Both the position numbers and the translations under genes were made by a program. A stretch of DNA of 64,000 bases from Haloimpatiens sp. FM7315. GTDB lineage: Bacteria; Bacillota; Clostridia; Clostridiales; Clostridiaceae. A model generated the notes under the pieces. The model made no database searches and was not told where the DNA came from. It saw only the letters and a list, made by a program, of their open reading frames with translations. Shown here one piece after another: positions 1 to 8,854 of this stretch (its first letter is position 1; every line of letters begins with the position of its first letter). The stretch is from assembly GCA_041861885.1 (NCBI GenBank), contig JBGVUE010000001.1, positions 2,220,001-2,284,000 of the forward strand, read 5' to 3'.

Positions 1-530
1 AAAGGCAACCCCACAACATTATAAAAGCAACCATCTATTCTCTCTACAAATAATCCTCCAAAGCCTTGTATTCCATAGGCTCCAGCTTTATCCATAGGTT
101 CTCCAGTATTGATATACTTTTTTATTTCCTTATCAGTTATATCACTAAATTTGACCTTTGTACATACGTAATCCGTTAAAATTTTGTTAGAAGTATTATC
201 TACTATGGCAATTCCAGAATAAACTTCATGCCATTTTCCGCTTAAATTTCTTAACATAGAGTATGCTTCTTCATAATTTTGAGGTTTACCAAGTACCTTA
301 CCATTTAGTGCAACTACTGTATCACATCCTATTACAAATTGATTTTTGTTCAATCCCAAGGAAACATCTAAAGCCTTACCTTTAGCTAGTTCCATTACAT
401 AATCCTCAATTTTACCCTTAAAAAAAATAGTACTTTCGTCAAATTCACTGACAATTACCTTAAAATTTTCAGTAATTCTAGAAAGCAGTTCTTTTCTCCT
501 AGGTGAAGCTGAAGCTAATACTAACTGCAC
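1..530 (-). CDS. maf: Maf-like nucleotide pyrophosphatase, 3' end outside window
   Basis: The frame is open from a GTG at 530 to the window edge (about 176 residues; the family is usually 190-200, so only the C-terminus is missing). GTG is preceded by an AAGGA-type ribosome binding site. The N-terminal [11 protein letters not shown] phosphate-binding motif, the GCDTVV motif with its catalytic Asp near residue 70 and the [14 protein letters not shown] block are all visible. Family members hydrolyse non-canonical or modified nucleoside triphosphates in the cytoplasm and have been linked to septum formation. The gene would be the last or an internal gene of a leftward unit; its downstream neighbour is not in view. 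The identification is secure; the exact nucleotide substrate cannot be read from the sequence. Confidence 0.93.
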   Translation of the reverse strand, partial: MQLVLASASPRRKELLSRITENFKVIVSEFDESTIFFKGKIEDYVMELAKGKALDVSLGLNKNQFVIGCDTVVALNGKVLGKPQNYEEAYSMLRNLSGKWHEVYSGIAIVDNTSNKILTDYVCTKVKFSDITDKEIKKYINTGEPMDKAGAYGIQGFGGLFVERIDGCFYNVVGLP

Positions 531-697
531 TATATCACTTTCCTTATGTTATATTATTAACTTATTATTACAAAAAATAACATAGTTTTAAAATTTAATT
601 ACATATTATAAACTGTTATTTTTCCACTTTATATAGTTTACCATTTAATAATAGTATAAACAAGTATGATATAAATTGTTCAAAAACTTTTAAAATT

Positions 698-1377
698 TTA
701 ATTAACTGAATCGATACATTTATACATGAATTTACAATATTCTTCCAAGTTTTCTCTATTAAGCTCCCCGGGATATTTTTTAACATATTCTTTCATCGAA
801 CTCAATATCTTAAAGTTCTTCTCTTCTTTTTTAACTTCTTCTAAAGAATTTACCCATTTTTTTAAATTTTCGGTTTTAACAGCTTTTACTTTAGGATCAA
901 TAAACTTATTTAACACCTTCAAATTTGCATTAAAAATCTCCGCTATTTCCTTGCTGCACAAATTGTCCTCTGGTATTTCATAAGTAACTTTTACATTTTG
1001 TATTTCACTAGAATTTAATTTTTTACTTATAGCTTTATATTCTTCTTCATTATATATTCCAAGTATAACCTTAAATTTAGATTCTTTTTCAACTATGAAA
1101 GGAGTACCATAAGACTTTAAAGAATCTCTTACCGCTTCAGCGTTTTTTGTTGTCGAAAACACACCACACTGAATACAATAATATTTTTTAATATTGTTTT
1201 TCTTAACATTATTTTGATTTACCGGGTTTACTTTCTCTATATTAAAATCAGTAGCTTTTTGTTCCATATTTTTATTTTTTCCATATATTACAAGGATTGC
1301 GGCGACTATTATAAAAATTATAACAACTAAAATATTAATTTTTCTCTTTTTTTAACGTTATACCTAATGTAATTCAT
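698..1377 (-). CDS. membrane-anchored SPOR-domain protein (frameshift near the 5' end)
   Basis: Restored length is about 226 residues. A short basic N-terminus is followed by one hydrophobic segment (about residues 16-36) and then a SPOR-like domain that begins around YYCIQCGVFSTTKNAE and ends before residue 125. The C-terminal 100 residues are charged and helical. SPOR domains bind denuded peptidoglycan glycan strands, so the protein probably sits in the cytoplasmic membrane with its domain outside, at the septum or forespore. The visible open frame begins only at 1267; the membrane segment lies upstream in another frame and joins if the T7 run at 1347-1353 is read as T8. The start at 1377 has a weak ribosome binding site and is a best guess. 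Confidence 0.72.
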
Positions 1378-1591
1378 ATAATTTATTGCCCATATTTATA
1401 AAACAAAGCTTACTTTACATTTTGTTTTATAATTTTCCGGCAACTACTCCCCCTTTAAATTTTATTTTAAAATTACATCTTAAAAACAAAAGCACAATAT
1501 CTGCACATACTTATTATTACTTTAAATATATAATAAATAGAACAATCAAAAAAGCAAAAACCCGACACAGAAATGAGCCGGGAACCTATAT

Positions 1592-2181
1592 CTATTTGCT
1601 TAATATTCTACATGCTTTTGCATATCGTGCTTTATAATAACTTTGCCCAAGATTACTTACTATAACTCTATGACTTCCAGAAGATGCATGAATAAAGTTT
1701 CCATTTCCTATGTACATTCCTACATGAGATAAACTTCCACTAGTATTAAAAAATATCAAATCTCCCGGCATCAAATCGCTTTTTTCAACCCCTGGCCTAA
1801 ATTAGCTTGATACACTGTGTAATGTGGAAGCTTTATTCCAAAACTTCTATAAACATGTAAAGTTAAGCCCGAGCAATCAAAAGCGTAAGGCCCTTCAGCC
1901 CCCCAAACATAAGGTTTTCCTAAAAAATTATATGCATAATCAACTATACTTTTCCCCGCATTATAGGTATTTGTATAGTCTCCTCCTCTAGATCCTCTTT
2001 TTACACTAGAAGCACTTTTACTTACTTTTATATCTTTATTTACTCTTATGCTAACAGTTTTAACTTTAAAACTTGCTTTGTCTTTTATTATAGTATCTGC
2101 TTTAACTTGATAACCTTTACATATTAATATGCAAGATAAAAATAACACAAAATATATAATTCTACCTCTTCTCAATTTCAT
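1592..2181 (-). CDS. secreted NlpC/P60 cysteine peptidase (one frameshift)
   Basis: ATG at 2181 follows AGGAGG by seven bases; a longer in-frame start lacks this. An N-terminal signal segment (MKLRRGR, then a hydrophobic stretch) precedes about 50 residues of linker and an NlpC/P60 domain. The catalytic Cys is in FDCSGL, the His in LSHVGMYI and the third polar residue in FIHASS. Such enzymes cut the D-Glu to diamino-acid bond in peptidoglycan stem peptides outside the cell. Two frames overlap near 1771-1795 (…LGQG / LMPGDLIFF); adding one base to the G4 or A6 run there gives a standard domain of about 196 residues. It lacks SH3 or LysM cell-wall-binding domains. Confidence 0.88.
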
Positions 2182-2312
2182 AAACTTAACCTCCTGGGAA
2201 TTTTGTAACTGTTTTTTAACCAATCTACTCTTAACATCCCATATAATTATAGTTTATAGTTAATCCTTCTGTCAAGTGAGAATTTGTTATTTTGGGAATT
2301 ATCAAAATTTTC

Positions 2313-2843
2313 TCACAATATTTCCTTGTATTTATTAGCCAAAACTTTTCCAAATATAAATATCTTAACATCATTTTTTGTTTCATCAAAGCTATCAAAT
2401 AGCCTCTTTAATTTAAACCCATTTCTCCTCCAAAATTCTAAATACTCTTTTTCTTCACTTGAAACTATGGCATAAAATTCGTTTATTCCCATTTCATTAG
2501 CTAATCTATTTAAAATTTCTCTTATGACCTCATCCCAAACACCTTTTACTATATCTTTAGATTGTGTTCTAAAATACCTTATCCAAAGCTGATTATTTTT
2601 CTTAAATTCCAGTCTTCCCTTTAGTATTCCTATTATATCCTTTCCCTTAGATATTTTTAAAAACACTTCTCCTTCGCCTAGATAGTATTCTAAAAATCTA
2701 TTGCAAAATTCATTAAAATTAAGCTGACAACTTTTTTCACTACAGTTATCATATTTAATTATCCATTTATAAACTTCCGCCAAATCATCTTTAAGTACGC
2801 TAGACAAAATTACCTCATTAAATTCCAGCCTTAAATCAAACAT
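2313..2843 (-). CDS. GNAT-like N-acetyltransferase, substrate unknown
   Basis: About 176 residues from ATG at 2843, chosen because GAGGTGAGAAG lies just upstream; the GTG/ATG five codons earlier has no such site. The C-terminal half has the shape of a GNAT domain: a strand and helix around NRLANEMGINEFYAIVSSEE followed by EFWRRNGFKLKRLF, which resembles the terminal FYxxxGF motif of the superfamily. The first half is poorly conserved with anything I recognise. It is a single gene between a leftward NlpC/P60 gene and the divergent pepA. Assignment to the acetyl-CoA-dependent superfamily is reasonable; acceptor and role are not visible. Confidence 0.6.
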   Translation of the reverse strand: MFDLRLEFNEVILSSVLKDDLAEVYKWIIKYDNCSEKSCQLNFNEFCNRFLEYYLGEGEVFLKISKGKDIIGILKGRLEFKKNNQLWIRYFRTQSKDIVKGVWDEVIREILNRLANEMGINEFYAIVSSEEKEYLEFWRRNGFKLKRLFDSFDETKNDVKIFIFGKVLANKYKEIL

Positions 2844-2912
2844 CTTCTCACCTCTCAATAAACATTTTCTATATAAAAATAAAAAATCCTTTATAAAAAA
2901 CCTTATAAATTA

Positions 2913-2942
2913 TTGAGATAATTTAGTTTTATTTGCTATAAT
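2913..2942 (+). promoter_or_regulatory. sigma-A-type promoter for pepA
   Basis: TTGAGA at 2913-2918 and TATAAT at 2937-2942 are separated by 18 bases, 37 bases upstream of the pepA start codon. The match to the vegetative consensus is good for such an A/T-rich background. Confidence 0.65.
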
Positions 2943-2978
2943 ATACTTAAAATATTAAATACTGGAGGCGTATATTAG

Positions 2979-4389
2979 ATGATAAGTATAGAAAAAAGTC
3001 TGTTAATTCTAACTTATTAATATTTAAATTTCAGAACTATGATCTTTTGTATCCTGAAGATATAACAGAAGTGTTATCTTTTTCTGATAATAAAGGAGCC
3101 TTTAAAGAATTTAATTATCTTAATACCTTAGGTAAAAGTTGTTATAAAAAAATATACGTAATAGGACTTGGTACTACAGAAGAATTCAATTCTACAGTAC
3201 TTTTTAAATCAATAGGTGTTGCCCTTAATAGCATAAAAAATTCTATTGATAACTTAGATATTCTAGATAACTTAGATGTTTTAGATGATCCCAATTATGA
3301 CCTTGGTTACACTATTGGCGAAAGTGTATCTCTATCCTTATATAAATTTGAAGGTCTTAAATCTAAGCCAAAAGCTAGTGTTTTAAAAAATGTAAACATA
3401 ATATCAAATTGTAAAGATTCCATATTAAAAGGTATTATTTCTGGAGAAAGCATTAATTTTGGACGTGAATTAGTTAATCTTCCATCTAACCTAGTTACGC
3501 CAAAGTATCTAACACAAAAAGCTCAAGAGGTTGCCAAAAGCTCCTCTATTGATATAACTATATTAGATAAGTATATGCTTGAAAAAATGGGTATGAATTC
3601 AATAACCTACGTAGGCAATGGTAGTGTTCATGAACCTTATTTAATAGTACTTCAATATTTAGGCGATCCTTCTTGTAAGGAAATTACCGCTTTAATCGGA
3701 AAAGGAATCACCTTTGATAGCGGCGGTCTTTGTATAAAGCCAACAAAAAATATGTTTGCTATGGTTTCAGATATGGCAGGAGCTGCTTCAGTTTTATCTG
3801 TTATGAAAGCAGTAACAAAGTTAAAGCCTAAAAAAATATTATAGCACTTATACCAACTGCAGAAAATATGCCTTCTTCAAAAGCTTATAAACCTGGAGAT
3901 GTTATTAAAAGTTATAGTGGAAAAACTATTCAGGTAATTTCAACTGATGCAGAAGGACGTCTTATTTTATGCGATGCAATAACCTATGCTAAAGAATTAG
4001 GTGCAACTACTATAATAGATGTGGCAACCCTAACAGGTTCATGTGCAAATTTTCTTGGAAATATTAATATTGGTCTTTTTAGCAATTCAAATAAACTAGC
4101 TAATAATATAATTAGCTGTGGTGAAGATGTAGGAGAAAATTTCTGGAGACTTCCAAATAACGAAGAATACATGGAAAAATTAAAAACTCCTTCTGCAGAC
4201 CTTAAAAACTCAGGTAATAATTGTGGAGGTATAGTTGCAGGTATGTTCCTAAAAAGCTTTGCTGAAGATGTAAATTTTGCTCATCTTGATATAGCAGGCT
4301 CTGCTTTAAATGAATCTTGCACGGAAGTATATGAACAAGGTGCAAACGGCAAACCTTCAAGAACTCTTATTCATTATCTTACTAAATAA
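2979..4389 (+). CDS. pepA: leucyl aminopeptidase, M17 family (two frameshifts)
   Basis: Restored length is about 470 residues, normal for the family. ATG at 2979 follows CTGGAGG. The metal-binding KGITFDSGG motif is at about residue 250 and the signature STDAEGRL at about 325. M17 peptidases are cytoplasmic two-metal hexamers that release N-terminal residues from peptides. The coding sequence is broken twice: the first 20 codons are out of frame until the A6 run near 2991 gains one A, and the frame ends at 3844 unless the A7 run at 3833-3839 gains one. Both repairs give uninterrupted family-like protein (…KPKKNIIALIPTAEN…), so the gene is probably intact in the organism. It is transcribed alone and ends at a strong terminator. 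Confidence 0.92.
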
Positions 4390-4414
4390 AAAAAGCGGTT
4401 TAGCCGCTTTTTTT
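4388..4414. terminator. bidirectional intrinsic terminator
   Basis: Stem AAAAGCGG / CCGCTTTT with loop TTTA, A-run on one side and T-run on the other. It lies between the convergent pepA and the Met-rich gene. Confidence 0.85.
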
Positions 4415-4421
4415 ATTTAAA

Positions 4422-4961
4422 TTACTTTTTGTATTGTAACGTAAGTACTATTATCCTTCTGCAAATTCTTTTAGCTACATTATATGGAATTCCATAACTT
4501 CTCATTAACCTAAAAACTCCAGGATTATTAGTTTCAATTTTCCTCAAAATCATATCAACTTCTCGAGTAGTATATCTGCCTTCTTCTAAATCATCTTCAA
4601 TATCTGTAAAATCTCGATCTATATAATCCTCTTCCAAAATTTTATTTGGCATCATCTGCATGTTTCCCATTGGCCAAGGAGAATTATTATCCATTTTAAT
4701 CATTGGCCACATGCCATAATTCATCGTTGAACCGTAAGGAACAGCTCCCATCATATAAGGCATTGTAGGATTTAATCCTTGCATCATTGGATACATTCCC
4801 TGCATCATTGGGCTTAGTCCATGCATCATGGCATTTGTTCCCATGGAAGGATAAATTGTTACCATATCCTCCATCTCATTTTTACTTATAGGCATCATAT
4901 CATATTCTTCTTCTATATCCCTTTCTGAATTTATGTTTTCTTCAAAAATATCTTTTTCCAA
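4422..4961 (-). CDS. Met/Pro/Gly-rich repeat protein, function unknown (spore-coat-like composition)
   Basis: About 179 residues if it starts at TTG 4961, which has GGGGGT seven bases upstream; another TTG at 5006 lacks a site. Residues 30-100 are a low-complexity stretch built on a Met-Met-x-Gly-Leu/Met-x-Pro pattern (for example MMQGMYPMMQGLNPT), preceded by an acidic segment and followed by an acidic linker and a compact basic C-terminal domain (VDMILRKIETNNPGVFRLMR…). I do not recognise a family. Such composition is common in spore-coat and other structural proteins of clostridia, but that is an inference from composition only. The gene lies directly downstream of asnA (67 bases), so it may be partly co-transcribed. 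Confidence 0.6.
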   Translation of the reverse strand: MEKDIFEENINSERDIEEEYDMMPISKNEMEDMVTIYPSMGTNAMMHGLSPMMQGMYPMMQGLNPTMPYMMGAVPYGSTMNYGMWPMIKMDNNSPWPMGNMQMMPNKILEEDYIDRDFTDIEDDLEEGRYTTREVDMILRKIETNNPGVFRLMRSYGIPYNVAKRICRRIIVLTLQYKK

Positions 4962-5028
4962 TAGATTTACCCCCATAAAACATACTTCATTAACAGAATA
5001 TGCCAAAGAACTATTTTTGATACCTAAA

Positions 5029-6042
5029 TTACAATAAGTTTATTTTCTTGCTACTACATTCCTTTAAAATTTCCTCTGTCCATATAGAGGCTTGCACTTC
5101 ACCAATGTGAGCTTTTCTTAAAAAGAACATGCATATTCTAGATTGTCCTATTCCTCCACCCATTGTGTATGGCAGTTTTCCCTCTAATAACATCTTATGA
5201 TACTTTAACTCTTTTCTTTCTAAACACTTTTCCTTTTCAAGCTGATATGTTAGTGCCTTTTCATCTACCCTTATACCCATAGAAGAAAGTTCAAAAGCAC
5301 AGTTTAGAACTGGATACCAAAATATGATATCTCCATTTAAACTCCAATCATCGTAATCAGGGGAACGTCCGTCATGTTTATCTCCTGATTTTAAAGTATC
5401 TCCAATCTTCATAATAAATACTGCCTTTTTCTCTTTAGCTATTTCATCTTCTCTTTCTTTTGGTGTAAGCTCTGGATACCTATCTTCAAGTTCTTGAGTT
5501 GTTATAAAGCTTATCTTTTCTGGTAATATCTTTTCTATGTCTTTATATTCCTCACATATAAATTTCTCAGTACTTTTGAAAACTTCATAAATTTTTTCTA
5601 CGGTTTTTATCAAAGTTTCTTTTGTTCTTTCACTTTTATCTATTACCTTTTCCCAATCCCACTGATCTACATATATTGAATGTAAATTATCAAGTTCCTC
5701 ATCCCTTCTTATTGCATTCATATCCGTATATAAACCATCGCCTTTGTCAAAATTATATCTATAAAGAGCCATTCTCTTCCATTTTGCTAAAGATTGTACT
5801 ATTTCAATGGTATTTTTTCCTAAATCCAAAGCATCAAAAGCTACAGGTCTTTCATATCCATTTAGATTATCATTAATGCCTGTGGCGCTTCTTACAAATA
5901 AAGGGGCTGACACCCTAGTTAAGTTAATCTTTTGAGATAACCTTTCCTCAAAATAATCTTTTACTCTTTTTATTGCAATTTCAGTTTCTTTTAAATTTAA
6001 AGATGATTTGTAACCTTCTATTACCTTAAACTTTTTACTCAT
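5029..6042 (-). CDS. asnA: aspartate-ammonia ligase (asparagine synthetase A)
   Basis: 337 residues, full length for AsnA. The class II aminoacyl-tRNA-synthetase-like fold is recognisable from the N-terminal [10 protein letters not shown] and [10 protein letters not shown] blocks, the [14 protein letters not shown] block and the C-terminal [23 protein letters not shown] block. The enzyme makes asparagine from aspartate, ammonia and ATP in the cytoplasm, without glutamine. ATG follows TAGGAGGAG. A long T-box leader lies directly upstream, so transcription is expected to rise when uncharged tRNA-Asn accumulates. No frame break is present. Confidence 0.97.
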   Translation of the reverse strand: MSKKFKVIEGYKSSLNLKETEIAIKRVKDYFEERLSQKINLTRVSAPLFVRSATGINDNLNGYERPVAFDALDLGKNTIEIVQSLAKWKRMALYRYNFDKGDGLYTDMNAIRRDEELDNLHSIYVDQWDWEKVIDKSERTKETLIKTVEKIYEVFKSTEKFICEEYKDIEKILPEKISFITTQELEDRYPELTPKEREDEIAKEKKAVFIMKIGDTLKSGDKHDGRSPDYDDWSLNGDIIFWYPVLNCAFELSSMGIRVDEKALTYQLEKEKCLERKELKYHKMLLEGKLPYTMGGGIGQSRICMFFLRKAHIGEVQASIWTEEILKECSSKKINLL

Positions 6043-6119
6043 TATAATCTCCTCCTAAATAATCTTTTGTTTTGTATTTAATTTAAACCTATAGGAATTT
6101 TTCTTTCTTAACTTAACAT

Positions 6120-6455
6120 GTTAATTATATTTAGGTAAATAAAAAAGCCCTTCATCCCCCACAAAGGGACGAAAAGCTATACTTCCGCGGTACCACCCTA
6201 ATTAACCTAAATTACTTAGTTCACTTTATACAGTACAGAATACACTCTTCGATACTGCCCAATTTCTAACGGTTTGGTTCCGTCTGAATCTACTCTTGCA
6301 TTTTACTAAAAATACAATTTTGGCCAGAAACTCCAAGATGTTCTTCAGTGTATGCTTTGTACCGACCTTTCACCATCGTCAGCTCGCTAGAACTCTACTC
6401 TACACCTACTCTTCTTTTCATAGTTTTTTTGAATTAATTTCGTTTTTTAAATTTA
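6120..6455 (-). promoter_or_regulatory. T-box riboswitch leader of asnA
   Basis: On the minus strand the canonical T-box AGGGTGGTACCGCGG occupies 6199-6185. It is preceded by about 250 bases with the layout of Stem I-III and followed by a terminator hairpin (6171-6141). In the Stem I region the segment CTGAAGAACATCTTGG could supply an AAC (Asn) specifier, which fits the downstream gene, but the specifier assignment is my reading and needs folding. The leader senses uncharged tRNA by pairing with its anticodon and acceptor end, switching the terminator to an antiterminator. Confidence 0.92.
6141..6171 (-). terminator. T-box-controlled terminator
   Basis: Minus-strand stem CCCTT / AAGGG with a G-rich loop, followed by a T6 run, 14 bases downstream of the T-box sequence and about 100 bases before the asnA start. 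Confidence 0.75.
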
Positions 6456-6460
6456 AAATG

Positions 6461-6489
6461 ATTATATCATGCAAATCTATAACTGTAAA
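6461..6489 (-). promoter_or_regulatory. sigma-A-type promoter of the asnA leader
   Basis: Minus-strand TTTACA (6489-6484), 17-base spacer, perfect TATAAT (6466-6461). It places the transcript start just upstream of T-box Stem I. Confidence 0.75.
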
Positions 6490-6631
6490 TACATTTTTTT
6501 ATTTTTTTACTTGCATTTTTTAAATATTTATTCTATATCAAATCTTTATATTAAGCTTTTTAAAATCTATACATAAGACTGCATTATTATGTTATAATTT
6601 TATTCTATAGTTAATATTTTAGGAGGTAGTT

Positions 6632-7548
6632 ATGATAGATAAAATCTGGAACAAATATGCTAATTTAATTTTCGGTAGTATTTTTATTCTACTTACGATA
6701 TTTTCTTTTATTAAGAATCTTGGCATAAACTATATTGTATACAATGTAGCCTTAGCTATAGCAGCCTTTACTATAAAACCTGATCTAGTTAAAGAAACTA
6801 AATTAAAAGACTTTTTAATCACTTTAATTCCGGTACTTACAGTTTTATTTTTGCTCAAAAATACGGATATCAAGTATGGGGTAAAGTAATAAAATGGGAG
6901 ACAGCCCTTGGTTTAGGTTGGAATTGGAATGATTTATTTAAAAACATACCCTTCAACGATGCAGCCTTCACTAGGTTATTTCAGGCGAAATGGTTAAATG
7001 AATTTTTTAAAATTGTTTACAATAATGGGTTTATATTACCTGTTGTACTCCCAATATATAGAGCAATTATGTGTAAAGACACTAAAAAAATCATACGATA
7101 TGCCCTATCTGGTCATTTACTTCAAATATTTTTAATAAGTCCTTTTTATGCCACAATAAGGCTTCAAGAAGTATGGTATGTTTTAGGACATGCTGATAGA
7201 CTTCAGCGAAATTTCACACCTCTTCAAGCTGCTGGATGGACTCTTAACTGCTTTCCCTCTATGCATACTTCTATAGCTTTCGCTATGTTTTTAGTAGCTC
7301 TTCATGAAAAAGATAAAATTTTCAAATGGTTTTTATGTGCTTTCTGCTTATCTGTAATATATTCAACTATGTACATGGAAATCCACTGGATTATTGATGT
7401 AGTTGCAGGTGTAATTTTTGCAGCAATCACTGTTAAATTGGTTGACATACTCCTTGATTTTATTGAAAATAAAATTGCACATAGTAAAAAGAAAATAAAA
7501 GTTAACTACTTATATTGCAATCCTGAACAGAAAATAAAAATGCATTAG
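6632..7548 (+). CDS. membrane PAP2-family phosphatase (one frameshift)
   Basis: Restored length is about 305 residues. Several hydrophobic segments in the N-terminal half are followed by the PAP2 signature CFPSMHTS (about residue 207) and MYMEIHWIIDVVAG, which carry the catalytic histidines and the charge-relay Asp. It resembles the inositolphosphotransferase-like branch of PAP2 rather than the short BacA/PgpB types. Family members remove phosphate from lipid phosphates or diphosphates at the membrane. The frame changes at the A5 run at 6855-6859; with six A residues the sequence reads on as …KKYGYQVWGKVIKW…. ATG has AGGAGG eight bases upstream. The lipid substrate is not predictable. Confidence 0.82.
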
Positions 7549-7565
7549 CACTTTTTAAATTAATA

Positions 7566-7604
7566 AGACCACTAGAAAGCAACAGTTTTCTAGTGGTTTT
7601 ATTA
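7566..7604. terminator. bidirectional intrinsic terminator
   Basis: Stem ACCACTAGAAA / TTTCTAGTGGT with T-rich flank, between the convergent PAP2 and lytic transglycosylase genes. Confidence 0.8.
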
Positions 7605-7621
7605 ATTTTAGGCATTTTGTA

Positions 7622-8221
7622 TTAAAAGTTTTTTAGCACTAATTTTAAAATCTCAATCTTACTCTTTTTTTCAGTACCATATAATGATTTATATATATTA
7701 TAGTTTACCTTTACTTTTTTTACATATTTATCAGTTTCCTTAAAAGGAATGTACTTTAGTTTTTTCCCATCATCTGAATAATTACTGTCTTTAAGCCATT
7801 TTCCTACATTTCCTCGTCCAGCATTATAAGCCGCTAGCATTAAATCTAAATTGTTCTTAAATTCTTTTTTTAGGTCATTAACATACCATGACCCCATAGA
7901 TATATTTATTTCAGGCTTATAAAGTATATCTTCACTAAAATCCTTCATTTTTAATTTTATGGAAATCCACTCCGCCGTCTCTGGTGTAAGCTGCATAAGT
8001 CCTATGGCATTTCTATGAGACTTAGCATTTTCATCAAAATTGCTCTCTGCTTTTATAATTGCTAAAACCAAATACGGATCTACCTTATACTTATCAGAAT
8101 ACATTTCTATATAACTATTATATTTGTAAGGATATATACCTTTTGCAATTTTTTCTATGTTAAGAATCCCAACTGCTAAGACTATAAGCATAAATAATAC
8201 AATAACTTTAATTTTTCTCAT
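7622..8221 (-). CDS. membrane-anchored lytic transglycosylase (SLT domain)
   Basis: 199 residues. An N-terminal hydrophobic anchor (residues 5-24) is followed by a compact SLT domain: the catalytic Glu is in AIIKAESNFD (about residue 59), then AIGLMQLTPETA and AAYNAGRGNV. It cleaves the MurNAc-GlcNAc bond of peptidoglycan outside the cell. The start overlaps the 3' end of coaE by 14 bases, so the two are almost certainly translated from one mRNA with polA upstream. Its size and layout match the small clostridial transglycosylases found at this locus. Confidence 0.92.
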   Translation of the reverse strand: MRKIKVIVLFMLIVLAVGILNIEKIAKGIYPYKYNSYIEMYSDKYKVDPYLVLAIIKAESNFDENAKSHRNAIGLMQLTPETAEWISIKLKMKDFSEDILYKPEINISMGSWYVNDLKKEFKNNLDLMLAAYNAGRGNVGKWLKDSNYSDDGKKLKYIPFKETDKYVKKVKVNYNIYKSLYGTEKKSKIEILKLVLKNF

Positions 8222-8825
8222 TATTTTCCCTCGTCATCTTTAAAAATATTAAAATCTTATTTACCTGCTTTTTAGTATTAGAAATTCCTTTGCTATTATC
8301 TACTAAAAAATCTGCATACATCTTCTTGTCCTCTAAATTCATTTGGGATTTTATTCTTCTTATTACTTCCTCTTCACTCATTTTATCTCTTTCTCTTACC
8401 CTTTTAATTTGAATTTCTTCTCCTACCCAAACCAATATATTTTTATCCATATACTTATGTAAACCCTGCTCTATTAAAATAGGAGCATCTAAAATAGCTA
8501 TCTTTTCTCCTTCATCTTCAAGTTTTTTCAGGCTTAAAAATATTTCTTTTTTTATATAAGGCATAAGTATAGTTTCTAAAATTTTTCTTTTCTCTTCAGA
8601 TTGAAAAATATAATTTCCAAGAACTCTTCTTTTTAGCTGATCATTTTCATCAAAAAATTTCTCTCCAAAATTATTTCTTATGTCTTTTTTTACATCTTTA
8701 TATTTTTCTAGTACTTCCCTAGCTATAATATCAGCATCTATTACCTTAATGCCCATATCTTTAAGTATTTTTGAAACTGTACTTTTACCACTTCCTATAC
8801 CACCTGTCAAACCTACTTTCAGCAT
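8208..8825 (-). CDS. coaE: dephospho-CoA kinase
   Basis: 205 residues, full length. The P-loop GLTGGIGSGKST is at the N-terminus, DADIIAREV follows, and the lid region DAPILIEQGL is present. It performs the last step of coenzyme A synthesis, phosphorylating the 3'-OH of the ribose of dephospho-CoA. It lies 29 bases downstream of polA and overlaps the transglycosylase gene, giving a polA-coaE-SLT operon. Confidence 0.96.
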   Translation of the reverse strand: MLKVGLTGGIGSGKSTVSKILKDMGIKVIDADIIAREVLEKYKDVKKDIRNNFGEKFFDENDQLKRRVLGNYIFQSEEKRKILETILMPYIKKEIFLSLKKLEDEGEKIAILDAPILIEQGLHKYMDKNILVWVGEEIQIKRVRERDKMSEEEVIRRIKSQMNLEDKKMYADFLVDNSKGISNTKKQVNKILIFLKMTRENNEKN

Positions 8826-8854
8826 TGAACCACTCCATATTCTAATTTAAATAA

